NCBI GenBank assembly: GCA_004292955.1
Contig: RDXX01000043.1
Location: forward strand, 1-64,000
DNA length: 64,000 nt
DNA from: Oscillatoriales cyanobacterium
GTDB lineage: Bacteria; Cyanobacteriota; Cyanobacteriia; Cyanobacteriales; Microcoleaceae
Direction: 5' to 3'
Part shown: positions 53,303 to 62,621 of the stretch, piece by piece
Position numbering within the stretch: the stretch's first letter is position 1
Layout: every line of letters begins with the position of its first letter
Position numbers and translations under genes: made by a program
The notes under the pieces: generated by a model
The model's database searches: none
What the model was told of the DNA's origin: nothing
Seen by the model: the letters and a program-made list of their open reading frames with translations, nothing else

Positions 53303-54454
53303 TCAAGCGACTAACTGGCCGCACAAATTGTCTTCCAGCTCCCATTCCTGGTGAGCCATGCCATCAATCCCTTGCAGAATAATCGTGCGCGCATCCAAAC
53401 CGCCCTCATACAGTTTCAACCACTGTTGGGCGGTGTTGCCTTCCCGGAGAATCTTTTTGAGCGGCGAGAGAAAGCAACTAAAGCCACGTTTTTTGGCGAT
53501 CGGCCAGACTTCCTGGTAAATTTCCTCAATCCAATCTCGCGCCAAAATCTTTCTGCCGTCTTGCCAGTGAGTGAGTTCGGCATCCAAACTTTGCCGGGAT
53601 GCAGCAATTTCGTTGGCGTCGGTGAGGGCAACTAAGTCTTGATTGCGGGTGGCGGCCGGTAAGGTACTGAGTGCTAAGGGGTCTAAGCCGGGGTCTTCCA
53701 TCATCTGCCAAATACGAGCTTCTAGCAAGGCAGTGATGGCCAACAAAGCCAGAGGATTGACTTCAAGATCGCAAATTCTCAGTTCGAGGCGGTTGAGACA
53801 GTAGGGGCGACGATCGCCATTTGGCCGCACAGCAGACCACAAATGGCGGACGTTTTGCATACTGCCGAGTTCTAGCTGTTCTTCAGTCCACTGGATGTAA
53901 TGCTTGTGACTTTCAAACAGGGGGACGATCGCGGGAGTTTTGGGAAACAAACCCCACCGGGTAGAATGATAGCCCGTGACTTCGCCGTCGAGGAACGGGG
54001 AAGAAGCGCTCAATGCCAAGTATAGCGGTGCTTCGACGCGGGCGAGGCGGATGGCGCGCATCAGCATTTCTGGTTCGGAGATGCCGATGTTGATGTGAAT
54101 GCTGGCAGTGACGACTTTGGTGCCGTAGGTTTGCTCGATGTAGGTGTGATAGGGGTTGTTGGGATCCGATCGGTAAAATCGATCGCTCCCACCGAGAGAT
54201 AGCGTACTTCCCGGGAGCAAGGTATAGTCGCCCAACTGTTTGAGATACTCGCGCAGCCGGACTCGCGGCTTGACTAGGGCGCACAGCAGGCGATCGTAGC
54301 TGCACAGCGGGGCCGTCGTGTACTCCACATTGCGACTATCAGGCTCCCGCACAAATCCCTCTAGATCGGCGACTATGCGATCGGAGAGACCGACAACCTC
54401 ACCTTCGGGCGTGCCGGTATACATTTCTACTTCAAAGCCTTTTGATAGCAGCAC
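53303..54454 (-). CDS. gshA: Glutamate-cysteine ligase, cyanobacterial type
   Basis: The enzyme makes gamma-glutamylcysteine, the first step of glutathione synthesis. The 383-residue protein starts at GTG with GAGGAA upstream; the N-terminus MLLSKGFEVEMYTGTPEG is typical of the cyanobacterial subgroup. Conserved parts include FVREPDSRNVEYTTAPLCSY, TLLPGSTLSLGGSDRFYRSD, TASIHINIGISEPEMLMRA and SSPFLDGEVTGYHSTRWGLF. These belong to the GCS2-related family with an ATP-grasp-like catalytic fold. Length is normal. It is isolated from gshB. Confidence 0.92.
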   Translation of the reverse strand: MLLSKGFEVEMYTGTPEGEVVGLSDRIVADLEGFVREPDSRNVEYTTAPLCSYDRLLCALVKPRVRLREYLKQLGDYTLLPGSTLSLGGSDRFYRSDPNNPYHTYIEQTYGTKVVTASIHINIGISEPEMLMRAIRLARVEAPLYLALSASSPFLDGEVTGYHSTRWGLFPKTPAIVPLFESHKHYIQWTEEQLELGSMQNVRHLWSAVRPNGDRRPYCLNRLELRICDLEVNPLALLAITALLEARIWQMMEDPGLDPLALSTLPAATRNQDLVALTDANEIAASRQSLDAELTHWQDGRKILARDWIEEIYQEVWPIAKKRGFSCFLSPLKKILREGNTAQQWLKLYEGGLDARTIILQGIDGMAHQEWELEDNLCGQLVA

Positions 54455-54856
54455 GTTTGTTCCTCAGCTAAGTTGAGTGCTAATTTCTAGTATCCCAAAA
54501 ATTGAGCTGTTCGTACTATCTGCCACAAGGCAGAGTTAAAATTTTTGGAGGCTGGGACTGAAACCGGGTATTTGGGCGCCAGCTTTGTTTGAGCGTTTGT
54601 GTGTTAGTTGCGGCACCCAAAGCGGCAAATGCTGGCACCGCCAAGAGTTTCCGAGGCGGTTTTCGGGTGTCAAAGGCTGTTTGTGCGATCGCCTTTGTGT
54701 TTGATGCGGCATTCGGGGCGCGATCGTACTTATCGTAAACAGAACCCACCCTTACCACAGACAGAAGTGAGAAAGCACTGCATTCTTCCCTCTTCGCTGT
54801 TCCTTCTTCCCTCTTCTTTCTGTCACAGGTCAACTATCAACTGTCAACTATTTCAA
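54455..54856. other. Degenerate intergenic region
   Basis: Contains frames with no start signals, a (GTCAACT)n short array (about 54825-54850) and no supported gene. Confidence 0.4.
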
Positions 54857-55030
54857 GATAACTTTATTCATCCGAGACTCAAGCAAAATCCGCTTAACCT
54901 CAATCCGGTAGTCGTATTTTTTGCACTGTGAGTAGGCGCGAGAGCGACAGGAATTTTAGGAATATTTCTGGCTATTCCGTTAGCGGGAGTGATAGTTAGC
55001 TGGTTTGAAATTGAACAAACGCAAGCGTAA
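54857..55030 (+). pseudogene. C-terminal remnant of an AI-2E-type transporter (UPF0118)
   Basis: In one frame the translation reads DNFIHPRLKQNPLNLNPVVV, then FFAL, a TGA stop, VGARATGILGIFLAIPLAGV and IVSWFEIEQTQA before TAA. This is the C-terminal signature of AI-2E/PerM family permeases (a P-R motif, then the LNP and GILG..LAIP membrane block). The in-frame TGA sits where the family normally has a hydrophobic residue, and the bulk of the gene is missing upstream. Confidence 0.7.
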
Positions 55031-55203
55031 GGCCAATTGATAAAGCCGTCCCATTTTAGAGAAAGTCAGGCTGAACAACCGGTTTTAAACTGCAAACTAG
55101 AAGTCCGATGCTCCAAAAACTATCCTGGGCGCAACGCGAAACTAAAAGTAAAGAGAAAAAGCAACCTAGGGTTTACGCGGAGCATACACTTTACTGCGTA
55201 GAG
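55031..55203. other. Spacer, no gene seen
   Basis: No clear repeat or frame. The 82-codon frame from 55108 crosses into the coding region on the other strand. Confidence 0.4.
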
Positions 55204-56019
55204 TCAATTCATAAATTGCAAGTCAGTAGGAAATCTTGCTTCTTCTGGTTGGGGATCGTAAATGTAATCGCAGTCAAAGCGCATAGCTTGAGAGTGGCGG
55301 CTGATCGAAAATCCGCAGTGAGTCACCATTTCTGTAGTAAAAGTAGCCATGACTAACTCGATAAGTTTTGTGTAAGAAATGTTAGGCTGTTGAACGTAAT
55401 AAGCGCGTCTAGCAAAAAAGATTCTCTCATCTTTCGGTACAATTATGGCATTAATTTTGTGTGCGTGTTGAATTGGCTTGATATAGCTTTCAATAAACTG
55501 CGACTGATTTTTTTGAAGTCTGGCTAATCTTTCGTGTTGCAACCAACTCATTTGAAACACAATTTTAATAAATTCAAAACCCAAAATGTAGTTAAAAACA
55601 TTATTCCGTTCTTCTGTACTCAATACGAAACGCAGTGCAGATTCTAAATATTGGTCTGTTTCCCGGAGCGCTTGTTGAGATGAGTGGATATAAAATTGTT
55701 TGATGTAGCTTCTTAAATCAGATTCGTTTAATTCTTTTTTGACTCGGAATCTGATTAAATACTCTTTAACTCGGTGTAGAGTATCTACATCTTCAAACAT
55801 TTTTGAGACTAAGCCGTCGGCTGTGTACTCATCTAAAAATTTGGCTTGAAAATCGGGAGTAGATGCACACAATATGTAGGAGAGGGACAAAACGTAGCGT
55901 CGCTGGTTCCAAGGCAAGCTTTCTGCCCACTCCTTAACTTCTACAGGGAGTTTTTCCAGCACGGTATCTGTGTGGGGACGTTGAGAAAGGTCGGCATATT
56001 TATATTTTTGTTTAATCAT
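55204..56019 (-). CDS. Conserved hypothetical helical protein
   Basis: I start at the ATG complementary to 56017-56019, with AAGG about nine bases upstream; an in-frame extension to 56100 lacks a ribosome-binding site. The 271-residue protein is mostly helical and soluble (MIKQKYKYADLSQRP, WAESLPWNQRRYVLSLSYIL, YIKQFYIHSSQQALRETDQY, FEFIKIVFQMSWLQHERLAR). It ends YDPQPEEARFPTDLQFMN. There is no membrane segment and no known motif that I can name. It looks like a conserved cyanobacterial gene of unknown function. Confidence 0.6.
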   Translation of the reverse strand: MIKQKYKYADLSQRPHTDTVLEKLPVEVKEWAESLPWNQRRYVLSLSYILCASTPDFQAKFLDEYTADGLVSKMFEDVDTLHRVKEYLIRFRVKKELNESDLRSYIKQFYIHSSQQALRETDQYLESALRFVLSTEERNNVFNYILGFEFIKIVFQMSWLQHERLARLQKNQSQFIESYIKPIQHAHKINAIIVPKDERIFFARRAYYVQQPNISYTKLIELVMATFTTEMVTHCGFSISRHSQAMRFDCDYIYDPQPEEARFPTDLQFMN

Positions 56020-56336
56020 TGCCTGAAACCTTGTATTAGTTAATTGACCGGGTAATATATGGCAGGTAAGTACAGTAAAGTAGAGGCCGGCAGTTACCAC
56101 TTATGTAATTTTTTTATATACCTCTAAGGATACAGGATTTAGCGGGTAAAGGCGGTGATCTGTCTCACATTTTTGCGGACTTACTATCACAACTATGAAC
56201 TTTATATATCACATTTTTGGGCCGCGAGTGTCACAGGAAATAATTATTCACGTCACTGGGATAACGGTGGGTTTGGTTGATGATGTAATCAGGGTGATTT
56301 ATAACTTTTTGTTAATCCGGATTACTGAGGAAAATC

Positions 56337-56651
56337 ATGAACTCGACTACAAGTATTTTACCTAAAAATCAGTGCCGATACTTAAGTTTTGGCCAGATCC
56401 TCGTTCAACCAGTGCGACACTGGTTTGATAGCATTGCAGTGGGCGATCGGCAAATAGCTAAGTGGTTGTGCCAAGTTATACCCGCACGGTGTCCTTTTGA
56501 GAGAAATATCCAGTTATTCGGACACCATTTTTTCCACATACCCCCGATGTGCAAGCTAAATCCTGTATATGAAGAATTAGTGGGGTTGCGTTTTCGCTCG
56601 CTGTCGTTTTTGGCTGATGTATCCGGGGAAGATGTAACGCCGTACTGCTGA
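56337..56651 (+). CDS. Mo-dependent nitrogenase C-terminal-like protein
   Basis: The 104-residue protein matches the small cyanobacterial family named after a C-terminal segment of molybdenum nitrogenase: WFDSIAVGDRQIAKWLCQVI, PARCPFERNIQLFGHHFFHI, PPMCKLNPVYEELVGLRFRS and the ending DVSGEDVTPYC. Conserved Cys/Pro residues are in place. It is not itself a nitrogenase. Family members occur even in non-diazotrophs, so it does not show nitrogen fixation here. No nif gene is in the window. Confidence 0.85.
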   Translation: MNSTTSILPKNQCRYLSFGQILVQPVRHWFDSIAVGDRQIAKWLCQVIPARCPFERNIQLFGHHFFHIPPMCKLNPVYEELVGLRFRSLSFLADVSGEDVTPYC

Positions 56652-57027
56652 TTGAGGGGTTTCATACCTCGATCGCCGATCGATCGACCGTAGTGCATCT
56701 AGATTGTCTATGATAGTCGATGGAGAGGGGGAGAGACCTATAACAGCTTCGCTCTTCGGGTAAACAGGGGGAGAGCATTTGAGGCGTTTTAATTAGGCAT
56801 TGAAATATACAATTTAAATGCTGTAGAGCTTATCAATTATTTATGGGTGCAGCACTATGCCAATTGTTCGATCGCCAATTTAGACCACAATCGTTAATAT
56901 CAGTGGATGCTTTGGATGCTTTTAAATTACAGCGGGCTTCCATCATTACGGTCAAGTCAACAATAATATCAAACCGTAGCAGCGAAAACAACAGATATAA
57001 CAATAATTTAACAAATTACTTTGCCTA
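56652..57027. other. Spacer, no gene seen
   Basis: CGATCG-rich stretch (tcgatcgccgatcgatcgacc, about 56669-56689) and AT-rich leader of the HD gene. The 61-codon frame at 56843 is not supported. Confidence 0.45.
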
Positions 57028-57903
57028 ATGGAAGTGAATATGTTTAACGCAACAGAACTGCTAATTAACGATTTTGTAAATCGGCTAATTGAAGGCTACC
57101 GGCACACCTACGGTGGCTTCAAATCTGACTATGGCGAAATTATTGCTTGGGTAGCCGATATGGCTTTGGAAAATATTGCTAATAGCGATGCTCTTTACCA
57201 CAATGTGGAACACACTATTTTAGTGACATTGGTGGGACAAGAGATTCTGCGCGGGAAGCACATCCGCGAGGGCGGTGTTTCCTGCGAACATTGGCTGCAT
57301 TTCCACATTGCTTTGCTGTGTCACGATATCGGGTATGTCAAGGGTGTTTGTCGGCAAGATAGAACAGATTTAGGAGTGTATGCGACGGGAATAGGTGACA
57401 CGAATTTAACGCTACCGAGAGGGGCGACTGATGCGAGTTTGACCCCTTATCATGTCGATCGGGGAAAGATGTTTGTTGAGGAACGCTTTGGGGGTCACAG
57501 ACTGATTGATGCCAACCTGGTTAAGCAGAATATTGAGTTAACTCGTTTCCCGGTTCCTCGGGATGAAGACTATCAAGATACTGTGAATTATCCGGGTTTG
57601 GTGCGGGCGGCGGATTTAATTGGTCAGTTGAGCGATCCGCGATATTTGCAAAAGGTGACTGCGCTGTTTTATGAATTTGAGGAGACTGGTCAAAATCAGG
57701 TGTTGAAGTATTGCAATCCGGCGGATTTGCGGGAGGGGTATCCTAAGTTTTATTGGAATGTGGTTTATCGGTATGTCAAGGATGCGATCGGCTATTTAGA
57801 ATTGACGCAACAGGGGAAACAAATTGTTGCTAATCTGAACGCAAATGTGTTTCGGGTGGAGCATTCTGAGGCGGGAGTTGAGGAGGTGGCTTCTGTTAGT
57901 TAG
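57028..57903 (+). CDS. HD-domain metal-dependent phosphohydrolase
   Basis: The 291-residue protein has an HD fold: H in YHNVEHTILVTLVGQEIL, the HFHIALLCHDIGYVKG motif (the H-D pair) and a further H/D later (TPYHVDRGKMFVEERF, LVRAADLIGQLSDPRYLQK). These residues bind metal and hydrolyse phosphoesters, possibly nucleotides or cyclic nucleotides. The central GATDASLTPYH loop is typical of a cyanobacterial subset. It follows the nitrogenase-C-like gene on the same strand after about 375 bases. Substrate unknown. Confidence 0.85.
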   Translation: MEVNMFNATELLINDFVNRLIEGYRHTYGGFKSDYGEIIAWVADMALENIANSDALYHNVEHTILVTLVGQEILRGKHIREGGVSCEHWLHFHIALLCHDIGYVKGVCRQDRTDLGVYATGIGDTNLTLPRGATDASLTPYHVDRGKMFVEERFGGHRLIDANLVKQNIELTRFPVPRDEDYQDTVNYPGLVRAADLIGQLSDPRYLQKVTALFYEFEETGQNQVLKYCNPADLREGYPKFYWNVVYRYVKDAIGYLELTQQGKQIVANLNANVFRVEHSEAGVEEVASVS

Positions 57904-58121
57904 GCTTGGAGTTGACTTGGGGCGGGCGCTCTGGTTGCTGATCCGAGCGAAAGGGCGATCGTCCTATTTAATGTTAAGCTTGTGAACTGTGCTCGATTGG
58001 GCGATCGCCATATAGTAAAATATAGCTATACCCACAGCCGCCAGCAAATTTTAAAATATTTTGATTGTCATTGCTCGATAGATTGACTCGTTCAATTCTT
58101 AAGAAATAGAGAAAAATCACC
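57904..58121. other. Spacer, no gene seen
   Basis: AT-rich with a few CGATCG motifs. No frame is supported. Confidence 0.4.
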
Positions 58122-59039
58122 ATGAGATTCATTAACCCCAAAACCGATTTCGCCTTCAAAAAAATATTCGGTGGCAAGGAAAGCAAACCAATATTGATCA
58201 GCTTTCTCAATGCCCTAATTTACAAAGGCCATCCCACCATCACCGATTTAGAAATTATCGATCCGTATTTACCATCAAGAGTCTCATATCTTAAAGAGTC
58301 TTACCTGGATGTCAAAGCAAAGCTTGCATTAGGTCAAACTGTAATTATCGAAATGCAAGTTTTAAATGTGGCATCTTTTGCGAAGCGGGTGATTTATAAT
58401 GCTGCAAAAACTTACTCTACTCAACTGATTCGCGGTGAAGGTTACTTTAAGTTAAAACCTGTAATTGCTTTGACCATTACAGATTTTGAAATGTTTGAAA
58501 ACGACCGAGAAGTAATTTCTCACTTTGTGTTCAAGGAGAAAAAGCGTTTATTTGAGTATCCAGATCCAGGAATGGAAATGATATTTATTGAATTGCCGAA
58601 ATTCAACAAACAATTGGATCAGTTGGAAACTTTGACTGACAAGTGGGTTTATTTTATGAAAAATGCCCCCAGTTTGGAAGTAGTACCGTCAACAATGGAA
58701 AATGTCTCGGAAATACAACAAGCTTTTGCGATTGCTAATGAAACTAACTTGAATCCTGAAGAGTTGAAAGATTTAGAAGATCGCGAGAGGTATATTATGG
58801 ATCAGCAGGGAATCTTGCGAAAGGGAATTCAAGAAGGCAGAGAAGAAGGACTCGCACAAGGGCAAGAAGAAGGCAGAGAAGAAGGCAGAGAAGAAGGCAG
58901 AGAAGAAGGACTCGCGCTAGGAATGAGAGAAAAGGCTCTGGAAATTGCTAGGCAACTTCTCAATGTGCTTGACAATCAAACTATTAGTCAAACTACTGGT
59001 TTGAGTGTAGAAGATATCGAAAATTTGCGGGAGGAATAG
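58122..59039 (+). CDS. Rpn-family recombination-promoting nuclease/putative transposase
   Basis: The 305-residue protein begins MRFINPKTDFAFKKIFGGKE, the family signature. It has the PD-(D/E)XK-like core (YLDVKAKLALGQTVIIEMQV, then FAKRVIYNAAKTYSTQLIRG) and FEYPDPGMEMIFIELPKFNK. The C-terminus has an in-frame run of Glu-Gly-Arg-Glu repeats (coding about 58839-58917), then EKALEIARQLLNVLDNQTIS and a helix-turn-helix-like end. Rpn proteins are mobile-element-like or defence-linked DNases. The repeat run is a slippage-prone tract. Confidence 0.88.
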   Translation: MRFINPKTDFAFKKIFGGKESKPILISFLNALIYKGHPTITDLEIIDPYLPSRVSYLKESYLDVKAKLALGQTVIIEMQVLNVASFAKRVIYNAAKTYSTQLIRGEGYFKLKPVIALTITDFEMFENDREVISHFVFKEKKRLFEYPDPGMEMIFIELPKFNKQLDQLETLTDKWVYFMKNAPSLEVVPSTMENVSEIQQAFAIANETNLNPEELKDLEDRERYIMDQQGILRKGIQEGREEGLAQGQEEGREEGREEGREEGLALGMREKALEIARQLLNVLDNQTISQTTGLSVEDIENLREE

Positions 59040-59043
59040 GAAG

Positions 59044-59146
59044 GAAGGACTGAAGTCCTCACTACAAACTACATCAAATTGGTTTGTAGTGAGGACTTCA
59101 GTCCTCATCCAACGAGAGAGGACTGAAGTCATCACTATGAACCTAT
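59044..59146. repeat. GGACTGAAGTCCTC hairpin pair
   Basis: Two inverted GGACTGAAGTCCTCACTACAAAC units and a third weak one lie after the Rpn gene. Same family as 11271-11470. Confidence 0.85.
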
Positions 59147-59291
59147 AGACGACTCTGCCATCTGTCTAGAGGAAGATTTTATTAAACGAGTAAATTACGT
59201 ATTATGCTGTAAAAGTCAGGCAGAGGGAAAAGCTATCTCCGACTCTCACTCCCAATAGCTGACCAATCTTACAGTATAAAAAATAAATCTC

Positions 59292-61217
59292 ATGACACCA
59301 GTCACTCCCAATCAAACTTCATCTCAATACGAAACTACCCAATCTGAAGAAAAAATTGACTCTCTGGTAGAAGAAGTTAAGCCAGAAACCGAACTCGATT
59401 TAGAATTCCTGTACACCAGAGATATTGAATTCCGCCAAGAAACAATTTATTTCATTGTAGTCGATCGCTTCCACGACGGCGACTCCGCAAATAATGCAGG
59501 CCCAAACCCAGAACTTTACGATCCAGAAGGCAAAGATTGGGGCAAATATTGGGGCGGCGACTTGCAGGGAGTTATCGACAAACTCGACTACTTAAAAGAT
59601 ATGGGTGTTACAGCAGTTTGGCTGACTCCGCTTTTTGAGCAAGTAGAAGCATTATTTGTCGAACAAGCTGCGATTCACGGCTACTGGACAAAAGATTTTA
59701 AACGACTAAATCCCCGGTTTATTGCCAAAGGTGATAATCCTTCTGTCAACCAAACACAAGAAACTAAAGATACCGTATTTGACAAATTAGTAGACGAGTT
59801 GCACCAGCGAAAAATGAAACTTGTACTCGATATTGTCTGCAATCACAGCAACCCAGATTTTAGTGGAAAAAAAGGGGAGCTTTACGATGATGGTGTCAAA
59901 ATAGCTGACTTTAACGATGACAAAGATAACTGGTATCACCATTATGGAGAAGTCCAAAATTGGGAAGATGAATGGCAAGTTCAAAACTGCGAACTGTCTG
60001 GCTTGGCTACTTTCAATGAAAACAATATTGCCTATCGCAGTTACATTAAGTCAGCAATTAAACAGTGGCTAGATAGAGGTGTTGATGCTTTGCGGGTTGA
60101 TACAGTTAAGCATATGCCGATCTGGTTTTGGCAAGAGTTTACTGCGGATATTTTGACACATAGACCTGATGTTTTCATCTTTGGGGAATGGATTTACAGC
60201 GATCCTAGAAATGACCTTTCTGTGGAATTTGTCAATGAGTCGGGGATGACTATTTTAGATTTTGGGCTGTGCGTGGCAATTCGAGAAGTATTGGGACAGG
60301 GTGCGGAAGCCGGATTTCAGTTAATTCAGGATGTGCTGAATTTGGATCACCGCTATTACGGGGCGACGGAGTTGATTACTTTTATTGACAACCACGATAT
60401 GCCGCGGTTTCAGTCGTTGAATGCCGATCGACAAATGCTCCGGTTGGCGATAAATTTAATCATGACAAGTCGTGGCATTCCGTGCCTTTATTACGGCACT
60501 GAACAGTACCTGCACGATGATACAGAAGGGGGAAATGACCCTTACAACCGCCCGATGATGGAAAAGTGGGATACTGATTCGCCGATTTACCGCGATGTGC
60601 GGTTGCTGTCTGGGTTGCGGCGGCTGAATCCTGCTATTTCGATGGGGAGTCAGTGGCAAAAATATCTAACTGCTGATGTTTATTGTTACGTCCGCCGCTA
60701 TCGCGATTCTGTGGTGTTTGTGGCGATGAATCGGGGCGATTCTGTGACTGTTGAAGCGGTTGATACGGAGTTGCCGGATGGAGAGCATACGGAGGTTTTA
60801 TCGCGCCGCAAGTTTGAAGTTAAAGACGGGATGCTGTATAATTTGGAGTTGGGCGATCGCGAAGTAATGATTTTTAGCCGCGTGGGAGAGCGAGTTAAGG
60901 GGAAAACTATTGTGCGGGCTCAGCTTAACAGTGTTAAAAGTCAGCCTGGGGAAAGAATTGTGGTGGTTGGAGATTGTCCTGAATTGGGGAATTGGGATAT
61001 TAGTAAGGCTTACCCGCTGGAGTATATCAATACTAATACTTGGTTTGGGGAAATTCCTTTTAATGAAAGTGCGGGTAAGTTGATTTCTTATAAGTATGCG
61101 CTGCTGCGGGAAGGAATGTCGCCACTGCGAGAAAATTTGGTTTGTCGGCGCTGGGTTTTGGCTTCGGAAGGGACTGTGAAATGGCGGGATAAGTGGGTTT
61201 CGGGACGGGAGTCTTGA
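59292..61217 (+). CDS. GH13 alpha-amylase-type enzyme with CBM20 starch-binding domain
   Basis: The 641-residue protein has no signal peptide. The GH13 barrel carries FIVVDRFHDGDSANN, GVTAVWLTPLFEQ, LVLDIVCNHSNP, then the nucleophile D270 (DALRVDTVKHMP), the acid/base E299 (FGEW) and D369 (FIDNHDMPRFQ). A CBM20-like domain (about 540-641; IVVVGDCPELGNWDISKAYP) follows. Cyclodextrin-glucanotransferase- or amylase-like action on cytosolic alpha-glucans (glycogen) is likely. Domain order matches bacterial GH13-CBM20 enzymes. Confidence 0.93.
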   Translation: MTPVTPNQTSSQYETTQSEEKIDSLVEEVKPETELDLEFLYTRDIEFRQETIYFIVVDRFHDGDSANNAGPNPELYDPEGKDWGKYWGGDLQGVIDKLDYLKDMGVTAVWLTPLFEQVEALFVEQAAIHGYWTKDFKRLNPRFIAKGDNPSVNQTQETKDTVFDKLVDELHQRKMKLVLDIVCNHSNPDFSGKKGELYDDGVKIADFNDDKDNWYHHYGEVQNWEDEWQVQNCELSGLATFNENNIAYRSYIKSAIKQWLDRGVDALRVDTVKHMPIWFWQEFTADILTHRPDVFIFGEWIYSDPRNDLSVEFVNESGMTILDFGLCVAIREVLGQGAEAGFQLIQDVLNLDHRYYGATELITFIDNHDMPRFQSLNADRQMLRLAINLIMTSRGIPCLYYGTEQYLHDDTEGGNDPYNRPMMEKWDTDSPIYRDVRLLSGLRRLNPAISMGSQWQKYLTADVYCYVRRYRDSVVFVAMNRGDSVTVEAVDTELPDGEHTEVLSRRKFEVKDGMLYNLELGDREVMIFSRVGERVKGKTIVRAQLNSVKSQPGERIVVVGDCPELGNWDISKAYPLEYINTNTWFGEIPFNESAGKLISYKYALLREGMSPLRENLVCRRWVLASEGTVKWRDKWVSGRES

Positions 61218-61496
61218 CAGTTGAAAGTTGAAAGTTGACAGTTGACAGTTTGGAAATTTTAACAATATCAATGCAACCGGAAACGATAGATTATTGATTG
61301 TTGACTGTTGGGAAATTTGAATAATACCCATGCAACCGGAAACTATATGAGTAGGGTGCGCCGAAGAGCATCTGATCGCCATAAGTAGTGCGTCAAATTA
61401 ATTTTTGCGCCCAGGGCTGACACCCGGGCGCCAATCTTGTAAGAGTCAAAAATAGTCACAGGGGTCGATCGATCGATTCAAATGACTTAAACTTTT
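61218..61496. repeat. Repeats: (GTTGACA)n and a duplicated ~45-bp segment
   Basis: A gttgacagttgacag run at 61217-61250 is followed by two diverged copies of ggaaattttaacaatatcaa, each followed by atgcaaccggaaac (about 61252-61286 and 61310-61344). A GGGTGCGCCGAAGAGCATC stretch follows. No gene. Confidence 0.65.
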
Positions 61497-62381
61497 ATGC
61501 TGAAGTTAGCTGAAGCATTTATGTTTAACCTGATGTATATTTCTCCAGAGCAAGACCAAAAAATTCGCTACATCATCCGAGAGTGCGGTCAAGAAGCCCA
61601 CAAGCTTGCAGCGGAACCTTTTGAAGTTTCCCAGAAAGGCCCAGATGACTACGTGACGAGTATCGATCGCTACTTAGACGGACAACTATCAGCAGCATTT
61701 AGCGCTTTGTTTCCTGAAGACGGCAGGATCACGGAGGAAAACACGTCCTCCAGAGCAGCTTACCAGGCAAATTACCAGCGCCTCTGGTGCATCGATCCCC
61801 TCGATGGGACGGAGGGATTTATTCAGGGAAAACAGCACTATGCTGTGATGGTGGGGCTGCTGGTGGAGGGGGAACCGGTGGCCGGCTGGATCTACGCCCC
61901 GGCTTTTGACCAAATGTATTTTGGCGGCAAAAATTGGGGATTGTTCCAAACTGTGGGAACCTCTTCGCCGCAGCCGATCGCCCTTTGCAAACCCCCCGCT
62001 CCAACACCGTTCAATTGTAAAATTATTCTCGGCGACAGAGACCAGAAAAACTATGCCGGGGCGATCGCCCAAAGCATCCCAGGAGCCGAATTTTACTCGC
62101 TGGGAAGCTTTGGCTTAAAAGTGATGGAAATCATACAAGGTCGAGCCGGTTTGTACCTGTATTTCAACGGCAGAGTTAAAGTGTGGGATACCGCCGGCCC
62201 TCTGGCCCTAGCAAAGGCAGCGGGATTGGTTTGTTGCGATTTGCAAGGTCAACCGCTGAGGTGGACGGCAGATGCGATCGAGCCGGAGTCTCTGGCCCAC
62301 ACGCAGTCGATCGCGATCGGCTGGCCGGATTACATAGAAGCTTTGTTGGGGAAAGTTCAACAGGCAGTGGGACGCTTGTAA
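61497..62381 (+). CDS. Inositol-monophosphatase/CysQ-type phosphatase
   Basis: The 294-residue protein matches the lithium-sensitive phosphatase superfamily: DRYLDGQLSAAFSALFPEDG, the metal site WCIDPLDGTEGFIQGKQHYA and a C-terminal KVWDTAGPLALAKAAG. The DPLDGTEGF block with acidic residues binds two magnesium ions. The length and TEGF form suit 3'(2'),5'-bisphosphate nucleotidases (CysQ/HAL2). The first ATG gives a long N-terminus; ATGs at residues 9 and 13 are alternatives. No sulfate genes are nearby. Confidence 0.87.
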   Translation: MLKLAEAFMFNLMYISPEQDQKIRYIIRECGQEAHKLAAEPFEVSQKGPDDYVTSIDRYLDGQLSAAFSALFPEDGRITEENTSSRAAYQANYQRLWCIDPLDGTEGFIQGKQHYAVMVGLLVEGEPVAGWIYAPAFDQMYFGGKNWGLFQTVGTSSPQPIALCKPPAPTPFNCKIILGDRDQKNYAGAIAQSIPGAEFYSLGSFGLKVMEIIQGRAGLYLYFNGRVKVWDTAGPLALAKAAGLVCCDLQGQPLRWTADAIEPESLAHTQSIAIGWPDYIEALLGKVQQAVGRL

Positions 62382-62621
62382 ACCCGTTTAAGATTGAAGA
62401 ATCTGCCAATAATTTTAGGTGAAGCGGGCCCCTGTACGCTTATCATCAATAATTACAGGAGTTATGAGACGAAGTAAGTTTCGCCTGTGTCTGAGATGTC
62501 CGTCTCGTTCGCTTTGTGTCAATCTTATTTAGCAGCAACAGATTGTTTGTTTTCTCAAACATCGATCGTTCCCTAGCTGTTGGGTGTCGCCTAATCTAAT
62601 TTCCCACCTCCGCGAGTTTGC
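62382..62621. other. Leader of the Crp-family gene, no gene seen
   Basis: Contains an ATTATTGATGATAA-type imperfect inverted motif near 62444-62456 and no frame of note. Confidence 0.35.

Noticed and set aside
56337-56651. Evidence for nitrogen fixation
   Set aside because: The small protein only resembles a nitrogenase C-terminal segment and occurs in non-fixing strains; no nif genes are in the window.
62382-62621. Riboswitch or small RNA before the Crp-family gene
   Set aside because: No conserved aptamer pattern could be recognised; only a weak inverted motif is present.
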